DNA from: JABJOR01 sp965603075
GTDB taxonomy: Bacteria; Pseudomonadota; Alphaproteobacteria; Rhodospirillales; Casp-alpha2
DNA length: 64,000 nt
NCBI GenBank assembly: GCA_965603075.1
Contig: CBFDBO010000004.1
Coordinates: forward strand, 114,754-178,753
Direction: 5' to 3'
Part shown: positions 1 through 8,272 of the stretch, in pieces
Position numbering within the stretch: position 1 is the stretch's first letter
Layout of the letters: each line of letters starts with the position of its first letter
Notes under the pieces: model-generated
The model's database searches: none
What the model saw: only the letters and a program-made list of their open reading frames with translations
What the model was told of the DNA's origin: nothing
Made by a program: the position numbers and the translations under genes

Positions 1-381
1 CATCGTTTCAATTTTATCCAGTAGTGCTGCATTGACGATCCCGGTTTGCTCCATGTTATTTTGTCGTTGATACAAACGTATGGCTTTGTCCGTTTCCGGG
101 GTCACGGTGCCGGTAATGGGACCGCTATAATAATCGAGTGAGAGAAGCCCTTGTTGAAGACGTTTGATCATATTCTCCATTTGGTCTTGGGAAATAAACA
201 ATTCAAATCCTGATTGATTGGGCAGTTCTGATTGTGTTGCACCCAAGGCTTTAGAATTAACAGTTTGCAAACCCAGCACGACGAAGAGGCATAAAAAGCA
301 CAAGAACTGCTTCAGACAAAGATACTGTCTGAATGGAATTCGTTGACTAATAGCATTGATATCGTTATCGGAGATCATCAT
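1..381 (-). CDS. Partial secreted peptidoglycan-binding-domain protein (3' end cut by window)
   Basis: An open minus-strand frame runs off the window start and is not otherwise explained. After a short N-terminal stretch it has a hydrophobic segment (FLCFLCLFVVLGLQ) followed by Ser-Lys-Ala, which looks like a signal peptide. It then has a typical PG_binding_1 pattern: a helix with MIKRLQQGLLSL, then a DYYSGPITGTVTPETDKAI-type turn and a second helix (IRLYQRQ). It probably acts in the periplasm at the cell wall. The start is uncertain. Two ATGs at 381 and 378 lie inside the beginning of thrB and give an unusually long n-region. A CTG at 315 would give an ideal short signal peptide, but it lacks a ribosome-binding site. 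The C-terminal domain, possibly a hydrolase, lies outside the window. Confidence 0.6.
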   Translation of the reverse strand, partial: MMISDNDINAISQRIPFRQYLCLKQFLCFLCLFVVLGLQTVNSKALGATQSELPNQSGFELFISQDQMENMIKRLQQGLLSLDYYSGPITGTVTPETDKAIRLYQRQNNMEQTGIVNAALLDKIETM

Positions 382-1351
382 GGCCGTTTATACAAAAGTC
401 ACAGAAGAAGAACTAAGCGAATTCATAGCCCCCTATGATATCGGTAAGCTCGTGACTTGCAAAGGTATTGAAGAGGGCATTGAAAATACCAATTATAAAA
501 TCACCACCACCGATGGTCATTATATCTTAACTCTCTATGAAAAGCGCGTTGATTTACAAGATTTACCTTATTTTCTAGAACTGATGCAGCACCTTTCAAA
601 AAACGGTATTGCCTGCCCCAAGCCATTGCAAACTTCAGATGGGACTCTGTCGGGGTTTTTATGTGCGCGTCCTGCGGCACTCTTCACTTTCTTGCCGGGC
701 AACTGGCCACGAACCTTAACCCCCCATCACTGTCATGAATTGGGGGCATGGCTTGCCAAATTACACAATGCGGGTCGTGGATTTGATAGCTTCCGTGCCA
801 ATAAATTATCCATTTCAAGCTGGCGGCCTCTATTAGAAACTTGCGACCCTACCGCGAGAGATGATCTGGCAAAGGGATTATATGAAGATTTAACGGCTGA
901 ATTGGATTTTCTGGAGAAAAACTGGCCGGATCAATTACCAAGCGGCATCATCCATGCTGATCTATTTCCCGATAATGCCTTTTTTGAGGGTGAGCGTTTA
1001 TCGGGAATGATTGATTTTTACTTCGCTTGTAATGATAGCTTTGCCTATGACTTAGCCATTTGTCTTAATGCTTGGTGCTTTGATGAGAACCATGAGTTTA
1101 TTAAAGACCAAGCCGTAAAGTTGGTAGAAGGTTACACAAATGTCCGCTCTTTGAGCCGGTCGGAATTAAAAGCACTCCCTGTTCTCGCACGGGGGGCTGC
1201 AATACGTTTTATGCTAACGCGGTTATATGATTGGGTTAATACCCCAAGTGAGGCGACGGTAAATCGTAAATCCCCCTCAGAATTTCTAACGAAATTAAAA
1301 TTTCACCAAACCATTACGACAGTTGAAGACTATGGAATAAGGAATACTTGA
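380..1351 (+). CDS. thrB: Homoserine kinase, aminoglycoside-phosphotransferase type (ThrB)
   Basis: Phosphorylates L-homoserine to O-phosphohomoserine in threonine synthesis, in the cytoplasm. The 323-aa protein has the APH/choline-kinase fold signature HADLFPDN at residues 192-199 (catalytic H192/D194 and metal-ligand N199) and the DFY metal motif at D212. Its N-terminal pattern (TKVTEEEL, then GIENTNYKI) is that of alphaproteobacterial and pseudomonad ThrB, not of the GHMP-type E. coli enzyme. I chose ATG 380 over an upstream TTG at 356 because GGAG lies about 7 bases before it. The stop shares a base with the rnhA start. thrC lies about 7 kb away on the other strand, so the two steps are not in one operon. 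Confidence 0.93.
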   Translation: MAVYTKVTEEELSEFIAPYDIGKLVTCKGIEEGIENTNYKITTTDGHYILTLYEKRVDLQDLPYFLELMQHLSKNGIACPKPLQTSDGTLSGFLCARPAALFTFLPGNWPRTLTPHHCHELGAWLAKLHNAGRGFDSFRANKLSISSWRPLLETCDPTARDDLAKGLYEDLTAELDFLEKNWPDQLPSGIIHADLFPDNAFFEGERLSGMIDFYFACNDSFAYDLAICLNAWCFDENHEFIKDQAVKLVEGYTNVRSLSRSELKALPVLARGAAIRFMLTRLYDWVNTPSEATVNRKSPSEFLTKLKFHQTITTVEDYGIRNT

Positions 1352-1809
1352 TGAGTGATGATGCGCAAAAATCTTTGGCGATGTTTACCGATGGTTCGTG
1401 TTTGGGAAACCCTGGTCCCGGTGGTTGGGGCGCGATCTTACGGTTTGGTGGGGTGGACAAAGAATTATCCGGTGGTGAAGATAATACCACAAACAATCGC
1501 ATGGAATTGCTGGCAGTGATCAAAGGTCTTGAGGCCCTGACCCGGAAAATTAAAGTTGATGTCTATACCGATAGCACTTATGTCCGCGATGGTATTACCA
1601 AATGGATCCATAATTGGAAACGCAACGGCTGGAAAACGTCGGCTAAAAAGCCCGTAAAGAATGACGACTTATGGCGCATGCTGGATGAGATGATGAAAAA
1701 ACACGATGTCACCTTACACTGGGTCAAAGGTCACGCAGGACACCCCGAAAATGAACGGGCAGATGATCTTGCAAGATTTGCGGCCGAAGAAATAAAAAGG
1801 ACGGGTTAA
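1351..1809 (+). CDS. rnhA: Ribonuclease HI
   Basis: Cleaves the RNA strand of RNA/DNA hybrids during replication and R-loop removal. The 152-aa protein has all expected residues: D14 in FTDGSCLGNPGPGG, E52 in NNRMELLAV, D74 in YTDSTYVRDG, H128 in KGHAGHPENE and D138 in ERADDLA. Length matches E. coli RNase HI (155 aa). The ATG overlaps the thrB stop (TGATG), and an in-frame TTG three bases upstream is a weaker start. thrB-rnhA coupling is common in alphaproteobacteria, which supports translational coupling here. Confidence 0.96.
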   Translation: MSDDAQKSLAMFTDGSCLGNPGPGGWGAILRFGGVDKELSGGEDNTTNNRMELLAVIKGLEALTRKIKVDVYTDSTYVRDGITKWIHNWKRNGWKTSAKKPVKNDDLWRMLDEMMKKHDVTLHWVKGHAGHPENERADDLARFAAEEIKRTG

Positions 1810-1811
1810 AT

Positions 1812-2771
1812 ATGGCTATTCTTATTGCCATCATGATGAAAGATTGGGAACGGCCCGAATGGGTGCGGGATCAAATCTCACCGGCGTTGCCGGGTGTGGA
1901 TATTCATTGTTATCCTGAAATTGACCCGGGAAGTAACCCGGAATTTGAACAGGCAGATGATATCGAGGTTTTAATTTGCGATAAAGTCCCCGAAGGACTC
2001 GTGGGGCAATTGCCTAATCTAAAGTTTATCCAAAAACTGGGCGCGGGGGTCGAGACCATGGTTCGCGAACCAGACCTTGGATCCGATGTTCGCATCAGCC
2101 GTTTGAAACCGATTTCTGCCGCCCGCGAAATTACAGAATATTGTTTGCTCTATGTGCTACGTGAGCATCGTCACGCACGACAATACGCAGCAAACCAAAC
2201 GATAAAGCGTTGGAAGGCGTACGCGCCAACCTTGACCACCCAGGTAACGGTTGGCGTCTTGGGGTTGGGCCATATTGGTGGACGCATTGCACGTACTTTC
2301 GCAGGATTGGATTTCAAGACGCTAGGTTGGAGCCGGTTCCAAAAAGAAATCAAAGGCGTTGAAACCTTTACAGGTAATGATGGATTGCAAACAATCTTAT
2401 CTCAAAGCGATTTCGTTGTTTCTATCTTGCCATCAACGGCACTTACGTGCGGGTTAATGGACGCCGAGATGTTTACGCATTTCAAGCCAGGGGCAACGTT
2501 AATCAATGTTGGACGGGGTGATTTAATCGTCGATGAAGACTTGATTACAGCATTGAGCACCAATCAAATAGGACATGCCGTATTGGATGTTTTCCACAAG
2601 GAACCCCCACCGGATGACCACCCATTTTGGCCCCATCCGGACGTTACCATCACACCCCATGTTTCAGGTTGGAATGTTGTTGATGGCATCGATGATGTTG
2701 TGGAAAATTATAAACGGTTAAAGGCTGGTGAACCGCTGCTCCACGAAATAAATCGTGAAGCAGGGTATTGA
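1812..2771 (+). CDS. D-2-hydroxyacid dehydrogenase, glyoxylate/hydroxypyruvate reductase A-like
   Basis: NAD(P)H-dependent reduction of a 2-oxoacid such as glyoxylate or hydroxypyruvate is likely. The 319-aa protein has the Rossmann motif VLGLGHIGGRIA around residue 148, the substrate-binding Arg in NVGRGDLIVDEDL near 234, the Glu in DVFHKEPPP near 264 and the catalytic His in ITPHVSGWN near 283. The Pro-rich EPPPDDHPFW segment and WN after the His are typical of the GhrA branch. It starts two bases after the rnhA stop, so it is probably cotranscribed. Substrate choice within the family cannot be read from the sequence, so no symbol is given. Confidence 0.88.
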   Translation: MAILIAIMMKDWERPEWVRDQISPALPGVDIHCYPEIDPGSNPEFEQADDIEVLICDKVPEGLVGQLPNLKFIQKLGAGVETMVREPDLGSDVRISRLKPISAAREITEYCLLYVLREHRHARQYAANQTIKRWKAYAPTLTTQVTVGVLGLGHIGGRIARTFAGLDFKTLGWSRFQKEIKGVETFTGNDGLQTILSQSDFVVSILPSTALTCGLMDAEMFTHFKPGATLINVGRGDLIVDEDLITALSTNQIGHAVLDVFHKEPPPDDHPFWPHPDVTITPHVSGWNVVDGIDDVVENYKRLKAGEPLLHEINREAGY

Positions 2772-2787
2772 AAATGAGCCTTAGAAA

Positions 2788-2813
2788 TTAACCCTAGAGA
2801 TTAACCCTAGAGA
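2788..2813. repeat. Perfect 13-bp tandem duplication
   Basis: The unit TTAACCCTAGAGA occurs twice back to back, preceded by a degenerate partial copy. It lies between the hydroxyacid dehydrogenase and the 3' end of the peroxiredoxin gene and overlaps the latter's last codons. It is one of several short tandem duplications in this window and probably arose by replication slippage. Confidence 0.85.
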
Positions 2814-3286
2814 TTAGCAAGCATATGGTCGGCGCTGGTCACTTCAAAGCCACCATCTGATTCTAAATTGAGTGTTTCGACCACGCCATCATTGACGACC
2901 ATAGAGAAGCGGCGACACCGCATGCCGTACCCTTTGGCACTGATATCAACTTCAAGACCAGCGGCTTTGGTGAATTCCAGATTGCCATCGCTGGCCATGA
3001 TAATTTTATCACCGACACCTTGATCAACACCCCATGCCCCCATAACCCACGAGTCATTAACAGAAACGCACATGATCGCCTCTATACCTTTGGCGGCAAG
3101 GGCATCGGCATTGGCTAAAAAGCCGGGGACATGACTGGCTGAGCATGTTGGTGTGAAGGCGCCCGGCAGACCGAAGACAGCTACTTTTTTGCCCGCGTAA
3201 ATAGAAGTTGAGGCTACCGCTACGACGCCGTCTTCGCCAAGGGTAAATAATGTTGTTTCCGGTACGTTTTGGCCAACAGCGATCAT
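2807..3286 (-). CDS. Prx5-type peroxiredoxin (AhpC/TSA family)
   Basis: Reduces hydrogen peroxide and organic peroxides through a Cys thiol. The 159-aa protein has the Prx5 signature PGAFTPTCSASHVPG with peroxidatic C48, and a further Cys at 73 in the IMCVSVND segment. The segment GMRCRRFSM carries the conserved Arg of the active site. No signal peptide is present, so it is cytoplasmic. A strong AAGGAGA precedes the ATG. It lies 74 bases downstream of the DsbD-like gene on the same strand, so a shared redox-defence transcript is plausible. The C-terminus has no glutaredoxin fusion, unlike some bacterial Prx5 proteins. Confidence 0.93.
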   Translation of the reverse strand: MIAVGQNVPETTLFTLGEDGVVAVASTSIYAGKKVAVFGLPGAFTPTCSASHVPGFLANADALAAKGIEAIMCVSVNDSWVMGAWGVDQGVGDKIIMASDGNLEFTKAAGLEVDISAKGYGMRCRRFSMVVNDGVVETLNLESDGGFEVTSADHMLANL

Positions 3287-3360
3287 TGGAATTCTCCTTA
3301 AATTATAAATCTGTGAGGGCGCAACTTAGATGTGTTCTAAATTAATAACAACACCCTAAA

Positions 3361-5613
3361 TCACCCCTTTGCGGCATTTAACGCTTCTATTACAGTATCG
3401 ATTGTGAGCAGTTCAGGTAAAGCAATACCCTGTGGCGCGGCGGGGCCATAGACCGCATTAAACGGTATGCCATAACGTTGGAATGTTGCAAGATACGTTG
3501 ATATTTCTTTGTTGGGCAACGTCCAATCGGCTTGCATGGGGGAAATATTTTCTGACGTAAGTTGTGCAAAGACCTCATCATCATACAAAACAAACTTTTT
3601 ATTTACCTGACACGTAATACACCAATCAGCCGTAACATCGACAAATACCACTTGCCCTTTTTGGGTGTGGGCGTCAATGACAGTTTGATCAAAGGGCAGC
3701 CAAAGTTGATCAAGCGGTTTTATGCTTGCGATCTCATTGGTGGCATTCTTAAGGACAAAGGGTGTTGCCAGAGAAAAAATAACCAAACTAAGGACCGCTA
3801 TTCGATTTATTCTGCTTATTCTGGGGGATAATTTTTTAAATCGGTGCGCACCATATAAGATGATAACGATACACAGAATAAACCCACCTGTTATAATCGT
3901 CCCAAGTTCACCGATCTGAAAGACCAAAACAGATAATAACCAAATTGTGGTTCCCAGCAGGGCGACACCAAGGACCCGTTGCAATGTAACCATCCATTGC
4001 CCGGGTTTGGGCAGGGCGCTGGCCATTCGCGGTGCAGCAGCGACGATTAGATACGGGGTGGAAAGACCCAATCCAAGAACAAAAAATATACCCATTATCT
4101 CAACGGTGCCCCGTGATAGGGCAAAGCCCACGGCAGTACCCAAAAAGGGAGCAGAACAGGGCGTCGCCAATAGCGTTGCCAACATTCCCGTCGCAAAATG
4201 CCCCCTTAAACCACCCCCGCTTGATTTGTTTAAGGCGGCATCATTGAACTTGCTGGGTAAGTTGAATTCAAACCATCCTAATAAATTACAAGCAAATAAG
4301 GTGATGATGAGAGCCATTGAAATCAAGAACCATGGGTGCTGGAATTGAATACCCCAGCCAATAGTAGCCCCGGATAGTTTTAATAAAGCGAGAATACCGG
4401 CAATAATCATAAATGATGTGATGATACCCGCTGCCGATGCCAAGAAACTCTTCCGAATGGTACCCGTATCAGAACCGCCGTGTTTGATGACCCCTAATAA
4501 TTTTATGGATAGCACGGGTAGGACACAGGGCATGATATTCAGAATTAAACCGCCCATAAATGCGATGGCTAGAATGGCGAGTATTGTATAACCGGGGTTT
4601 GAGGATGGTGAAGCCTTTGAGGGTAAGACGGGGGAACTTGCCGAAGCAGGGGTGAGTGATAACGTTTTTTCTCCGGATCGATTACGATCTATTATTGTCG
4701 CAGTGATAATTGTGCCGTCGGTTATCTGGTCCGGTTCAGCATCAAATACTTCAACAAATAAATCGGCTCGGCGGCCACCATCACGAAGCGTTACTTTTGG
4801 TTTGCCATAGGCAATGCCAGCCGGGCCTTCCATAAACACATCGGGGTTAATGAAGGGCAGTCCTTCTAGACTAGAGAGGGTAATGCCAATGGTTGGATTG
4901 CTATTTTGGTTGGCCGGGTAAAGGGTTGCGTCCTCAAAGGTAATACCGTGGGCCACCCCATCGCCGGGGACACGGACGGTATATTTGTTGATTAAATGGG
5001 CAAATGTACTGGGGCTGGCATCACCAGAAGGTAGCGACAGGGATAGATCGACCAACAAGGGAATACAAATATCGGCGCAAACGAGGAAATCTACCTCGCC
5101 CGATAATGTTACGGGCAAGTCAACATTTTGGGGGGTGACATGAAGGGGGTAAACCACTTCATGTTTGTAACCCAATGTTTCAAATCCCAGAACAGAAAAC
5201 CGGACAGGGGCCGGCCATAGCATCGTGGCATTGGCGACATTCTCTGACGTTGCCCATTGCGATGTGGGGGGGTATCCCGCATCCCCGGCGGACCGCCAAT
5301 ATACTTTCCAATTCTCAGCGAGTTGAAATTCCAGTCCAAAAATTAGCGGATAGTTTGCGCCTTTTTCGCCCGTATTACTGGTGTTGCTGGCAGCTATGAG
5401 CCGAACGGATACAAACTCTTCATCGACCCACGGTGATGATGCCTGTGATGATGCCTGTGGGGATGAGGTCACTTGTGCCTTTGCCGTGTGCAGGGACGTT
5501 AATAAAATTAGGGGCGTTAATAAAATTAGGCATAATGCTAAAAGATTGAAAAACGCCAAAAAGAGGCGAAAGTCAGATATTCTTTTTATCGAAAATGGGA
5601 AAAATTTAGACAT
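3361..5613 (-). CDS. DsbD/ScsB-type protein-disulfide reductase
   Basis: Moves electrons from cytoplasmic thioredoxin across the inner membrane to periplasmic disulfides. The 750-aa protein has a signal peptide, then a periplasmic DsbD-alpha-like region with a Cys pair (VCADICIP, near 178-182). A multi-TM CcdA-like core follows, with C363 in MPCVLPVLS and C486 in ATPCSAPFLG. It ends in a thioredoxin domain with the CxxC pair C665/C668 (DWCITCQ). The long N-terminal domain resembles the ScsB branch more than E. coli DsbD. Start ATG 5613 was preferred over GTG 5622; neither has a clear ribosome-binding site. The signal-peptide core contains an internal duplication (LILLTP/LILLTS). Confidence 0.9.
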   Translation of the reverse strand: MSKFFPFSIKRISDFRLFLAFFNLLALCLILLTPLILLTSLHTAKAQVTSSPQASSQASSPWVDEEFVSVRLIAASNTSNTGEKGANYPLIFGLEFQLAENWKVYWRSAGDAGYPPTSQWATSENVANATMLWPAPVRFSVLGFETLGYKHEVVYPLHVTPQNVDLPVTLSGEVDFLVCADICIPLLVDLSLSLPSGDASPSTFAHLINKYTVRVPGDGVAHGITFEDATLYPANQNSNPTIGITLSSLEGLPFINPDVFMEGPAGIAYGKPKVTLRDGGRRADLFVEVFDAEPDQITDGTIITATIIDRNRSGEKTLSLTPASASSPVLPSKASPSSNPGYTILAILAIAFMGGLILNIMPCVLPVLSIKLLGVIKHGGSDTGTIRKSFLASAAGIITSFMIIAGILALLKLSGATIGWGIQFQHPWFLISMALIITLFACNLLGWFEFNLPSKFNDAALNKSSGGGLRGHFATGMLATLLATPCSAPFLGTAVGFALSRGTVEIMGIFFVLGLGLSTPYLIVAAAPRMASALPKPGQWMVTLQRVLGVALLGTTIWLLSVLVFQIGELGTIITGGFILCIVIILYGAHRFKKLSPRISRINRIAVLSLVIFSLATPFVLKNATNEIASIKPLDQLWLPFDQTVIDAHTQKGQVVFVDVTADWCITCQVNKKFVLYDDEVFAQLTSENISPMQADWTLPNKEISTYLATFQRYGIPFNAVYGPAAPQGIALPELLTIDTVIEALNAAKG
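5435..5458. repeat. Perfect 12-bp tandem duplication in the DsbD-like gene
   Basis: The plus-strand unit GATGATGCCTGT occurs twice back to back, in frame within the linker just after the signal peptide of the DsbD-like protein. It encodes a QASSQASS-type repeat, so the reading frame is kept. Confidence 0.85.
5493..5528. repeat. 18-bp tandem duplication inside a signal-peptide coding region
   Basis: Two adjacent 18-base units (GGGACGTTAATAAAATTA and GGGGCGTTAATAAAATTA) differ at one base. They fall in frame in the hydrophobic core of the DsbD-like signal peptide and lengthen it by six residues (LILLTP, LILLTS). Recent slippage is the simplest explanation. Confidence 0.88.
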
Positions 5614-5799
5614 TTTGCTCACAATTGCGTGAATTTAGGGCGAAAAACACAAATTTATAAGGTATTTTATTAAAAACACTTGGACTGCGCGTATCACATG
5701 CATATCTCAGTATGGTATTATACACATGAAAGCAATAGTGTTGTTTTCCCTAAAGAATGTGGCTTTTTAAAGATAACGTGTTAGTAGGCTATTGGAAGA

Positions 5800-6393
5800 A
5801 TGAAAGACTTAAACGAACCTAAATCCCCAATTGAGGAGAGCTTGTACCTGACCGGGCAACTGTTGGTGGCCATGCCGGGTATTGGCGATCCGCGGTTTGA
5901 GAAAACCGTGATATGTATCTGCGCCCACAGCGAAGAGGGGGCCATGGGATTGGTGGTTAACCGGGGGATCGATACGCTGACATTTCCTGACATGCTTGAA
6001 CAATTGGACATTGTCCCCGCACCACTCGCCGATGAGATTCAAGTTCATTTCGGCGGCCCGGTTGAGATTGGTCGTGGATTTGTTTTGCACTCACCGGAAT
6101 ACAGCCATGATGGTACCTTACAAGTGGATGGCGATATTGCCCTGACCGCGACCATTGATATTTTACGCGATATAGCTGATGGCGTAGGACCAAAGCACAC
6201 TTTGTTGGCGCTCGGTTATGCGGGATGGGGGGCTGGACAATTGGATATGGAAATTAAATCGAACGGTTGGTTAAGTGTCAAAGCCGATAACGAATTGGTG
6301 TTTGATACGGACATGGATTCAAAATGGGAACGCGCCATGGCAAAGATTGGTATTGATCCGCGCATGCTTTCAGACGAAGCTGGGCATGCCTGA
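5800..6393 (+). CDS. yqgE: YqgE/AlgH family protein (UPF0301)
   Basis: A member of the widely conserved YqgE/AlgH family, whose molecular function is not established. The 197-aa protein has the family hallmarks: LTGQLLVAMPGIGDPRFEKT near the N-terminus, then CAHSEEGAMGLVVNR, then FGGPVEIGRGFVLH, and near residue 140 the GYAGWGAGQL motif. Length is normal. The ATG follows GGAAG. It stands between the divergent DsbD-like gene and a small gene of unknown function 42 bases downstream, which may be cotranscribed. Confidence 0.93.
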   Translation: MKDLNEPKSPIEESLYLTGQLLVAMPGIGDPRFEKTVICICAHSEEGAMGLVVNRGIDTLTFPDMLEQLDIVPAPLADEIQVHFGGPVEIGRGFVLHSPEYSHDGTLQVDGDIALTATIDILRDIADGVGPKHTLLALGYAGWGAGQLDMEIKSNGWLSVKADNELVFDTDMDSKWERAMAKIGIDPRMLSDEAGHA

Positions 6394-6435
6394 TTCGTCT
6401 TCATAGTTTACCCTTCCAGCAAAAAGAAGCCCCTT

Positions 6436-6741
6436 ATGAGCAATAAAAAATCAAAATCGTCACATTCATCAAAATCTTCCAATAATTCAGATGCCTTCAT
6501 GCGCGATTTAATCGCTCGGATGGAAGCCAACCCCAACGCAGAGTCGTTAAATGATAACGTGATCATGCCGTTTGCCCTAGCCTTGGAAAAGGTCTGTGTG
6601 GCGCGCGGTTATTTGATTAATATTTTTGGGGAAAGCTCTAATATCGCAATCAGCTCACCTGAAGACGCTGAAACGATCTATCATTTGATAGAAGAGTATT
6701 TTGATAATTCGCAGGATGACCCAGCACCTAAGCTTGATTAG
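6436..6741 (+). CDS. Small acidic protein of unknown function
   Basis: I do not recognise this 101-aa protein. The N-terminal 20 residues are Ser/Lys-rich and probably disordered. The rest (FALALEKVCVARGYLINIFG, then ISSPEDAETIYHLIEEYF) looks like a small alpha/beta fold, and the C-terminus is Asp-rich. It has no signal peptide or membrane segment. It follows yqgE by 42 bases on the same strand with codon usage like its neighbours, so it is likely a real gene and possibly part of that operon. Confidence 0.65.
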   Translation: MSNKKSKSSHSSKSSNNSDAFMRDLIARMEANPNAESLNDNVIMPFALALEKVCVARGYLINIFGESSNIAISSPEDAETIYHLIEEYFDNSQDDPAPKLD

Positions 6742-6771
6742 CCATCCTGTGATTATTTCTGGTTTGTCAGT

Positions 6772-6858
6772 TTAAGAAGAATATTTCTGGGAAATACCAA
6801 AAATAATCGCCCCTATACCAACGATACTATAAATGATAATACCTGTAATTGGGTCCAT
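6772..6858 (-). CDS. 28-aa single-membrane-segment small protein
   Basis: A minus-strand frame too short for most gene finders. It starts MDPITGIIIYSIVG, continues as a hydrophobic Ile/Gly-rich stretch of about 20 residues and ends in SQKYSS. A textbook AAGGAG lies 7-8 bases upstream of the ATG (plus-strand position 6858), which is the main reason to believe it. It would be an inner-membrane peptide. It stands alone between a plus-strand gene and the 3' end of the M16 protease gene, in a 270-base spacer that otherwise shows nothing. Confidence 0.5.
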   Translation of the reverse strand: MDPITGIIIYSIVGIGAIIFGISQKYSS

Positions 6859-7015
6859 GACTTTGCTCCTTCAACACTATTAAAAACTTTTGTTCACCGA
6901 AACTGGCATCGGTTGATACCTAAATTTACCGTTAGGATATTAACAAAAGGTTATGAGAAGCAATATTGAGGGAAGAATTAAAAACTAATTATAGTTAATA
7001 TTTCTATAAGGTTTT

Positions 7016-8272
7016 TTACGAAAATCGGGCCGCTGTTGTATCGTATGATTCAAGGCCATCAATGGGGCCTAAGGCTGTTACCGTAAGGGGACTACTGATA
7101 ATACGAGCCGCCGCCGCCATGACCGCATGTTCATCAACAGCATCGACTTTGGCGATGACCTCGTCGACAGGAATGACGCGGTTGTAAACCAATAATTGGC
7201 GGGCGGATTGTTCACACCGTGAGGACGTGCTTTCCAAAGACATCAAAATGCTGGCTTTAATTTGGGCACGTGCGCGCGTGATTTCCTCAAATGAAATGTC
7301 TTTGGTACTGCGAATTAATTCGTTGCAAATCAAGGGAACAACTTCGCTGATTTCCTGCTCGCCCGTTCCGGCGTAAATGCCAAAAATGCCGCCGTCCTGA
7401 AAAGAGGACATGAAGGAATAAACTGAATAAACCAACCCTTTGGCTTCGCGGATTTCTTGGAATAACCGTGATGACATGCCCCCGCCCAATAATGTGGCGT
7501 ATATGGATCCAGCATAATAATCAGGGTCATCATAGGCAAAACCGTTGAAGCCTAATAGATAATGTATTTGTTCCAAGTCACGGGACTGTCGTAAATCGCC
7601 CCCATGATATGTGGATGCTTCAATTTTTCGGTCTGTCGTGGCGGGCAGTTCACTGAAAGCTTTGCTCGCTTGTGCAACGAAATCATCATGATCTATATTA
7701 CCCGCGGCCGATACGACGATTGACGTCGGGGAATATTGTGCGGCCATGTAATCGATTAGGGTGTCACGGGTAAATCCACTGACCAAATCGACGGTTCCTA
7801 AAACAGGGCGACCAACAGCTTGTCCCGGAAAGGCGGTTTCCTGAAAGAGATCAAAAACAATATCATCGGGTGTGTCATGGGATTGGTGAATTTCTTGTAA
7901 AATGACCGCTCGCTCACGATCCAACTCATCGTTGTCCATAACGGAGTGCTGTAAAATATCGGCGATGATGTCGAGTGCCAATGGGGTGTCTTCTTTTAAC
8001 ATTTTGGCGTAATAGGCCGTGTGTTCGCGTGATGTATAGGCATTTACATGACCGCCAACGGCTTCTATTTGGTTAGCGATATCGCGCGCTGTTCGGCGCT
8101 TGGTCCCTTTGAAGGCCATGTGCTCCAGCATATGGGAGATGCCGTTCAGTGAAGGATGTTCATGGCGCGCGCCCGCGTCAACCCACGCACCAACCGAAAC
8201 CGTCTCAACCGTATTCATACTATCCGTTACAATGCGTAAGCCATTATCTAACGTGGTCAGGCGAACGCTCAT
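7016..8272 (-). CDS. M16 family zinc metallopeptidase
   Basis: Inverzincin-type protease related to the mitochondrial processing peptidase beta subunit. The 418-aa protein has the HxxEH zinc motif at H47/E50/H51 (HMLEHMAFKGT) and the downstream Glu-containing helix near residue 127 (ERAVILQEI). The later R-and-Y segment FQEIREAKGLVYSV is typical of active M16 peptidases. No signal peptide is seen. Its ATG overlaps the thrC stop by four bases (ATGA), and the thrC-M16 pairing is common in alphaproteobacteria. Its substrate is unknown; processing of peptides or imported proteins is an inference. Confidence 0.92.
   Translation of the reverse strand: MSVRLTTLDNGLRIVTDSMNTVETVSVGAWVDAGARHEHPSLNGISHMLEHMAFKGTKRRTARDIANQIEAVGGHVNAYTSREHTAYYAKMLKEDTPLALDIIADILQHSVMDNDELDRERAVILQEIHQSHDTPDDIVFDLFQETAFPGQAVGRPVLGTVDLVSGFTRDTLIDYMAAQYSPTSIVVSAAGNIDHDDFVAQASKAFSELPATTDRKIEASTYHGGDLRQSRDLEQIHYLLGFNGFAYDDPDYYAGSIYATLLGGGMSSRLFQEIREAKGLVYSVYSFMSSFQDGGIFGIYAGTGEQEISEVVPLICNELIRSTKDISFEEITRARAQIKASILMSLESTSSRCEQSARQLLVYNRVIPVDEVIAKVDAVDEHAVMAAAARIISSPLTVTALGPIDGLESYDTTAARFS

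Noticed and set aside
3947..4348. Open frame opposite the DsbD-like gene
   Set aside because: Lies entirely inside the CcdA-like membrane core, has a basic low-quality translation and no start signal.
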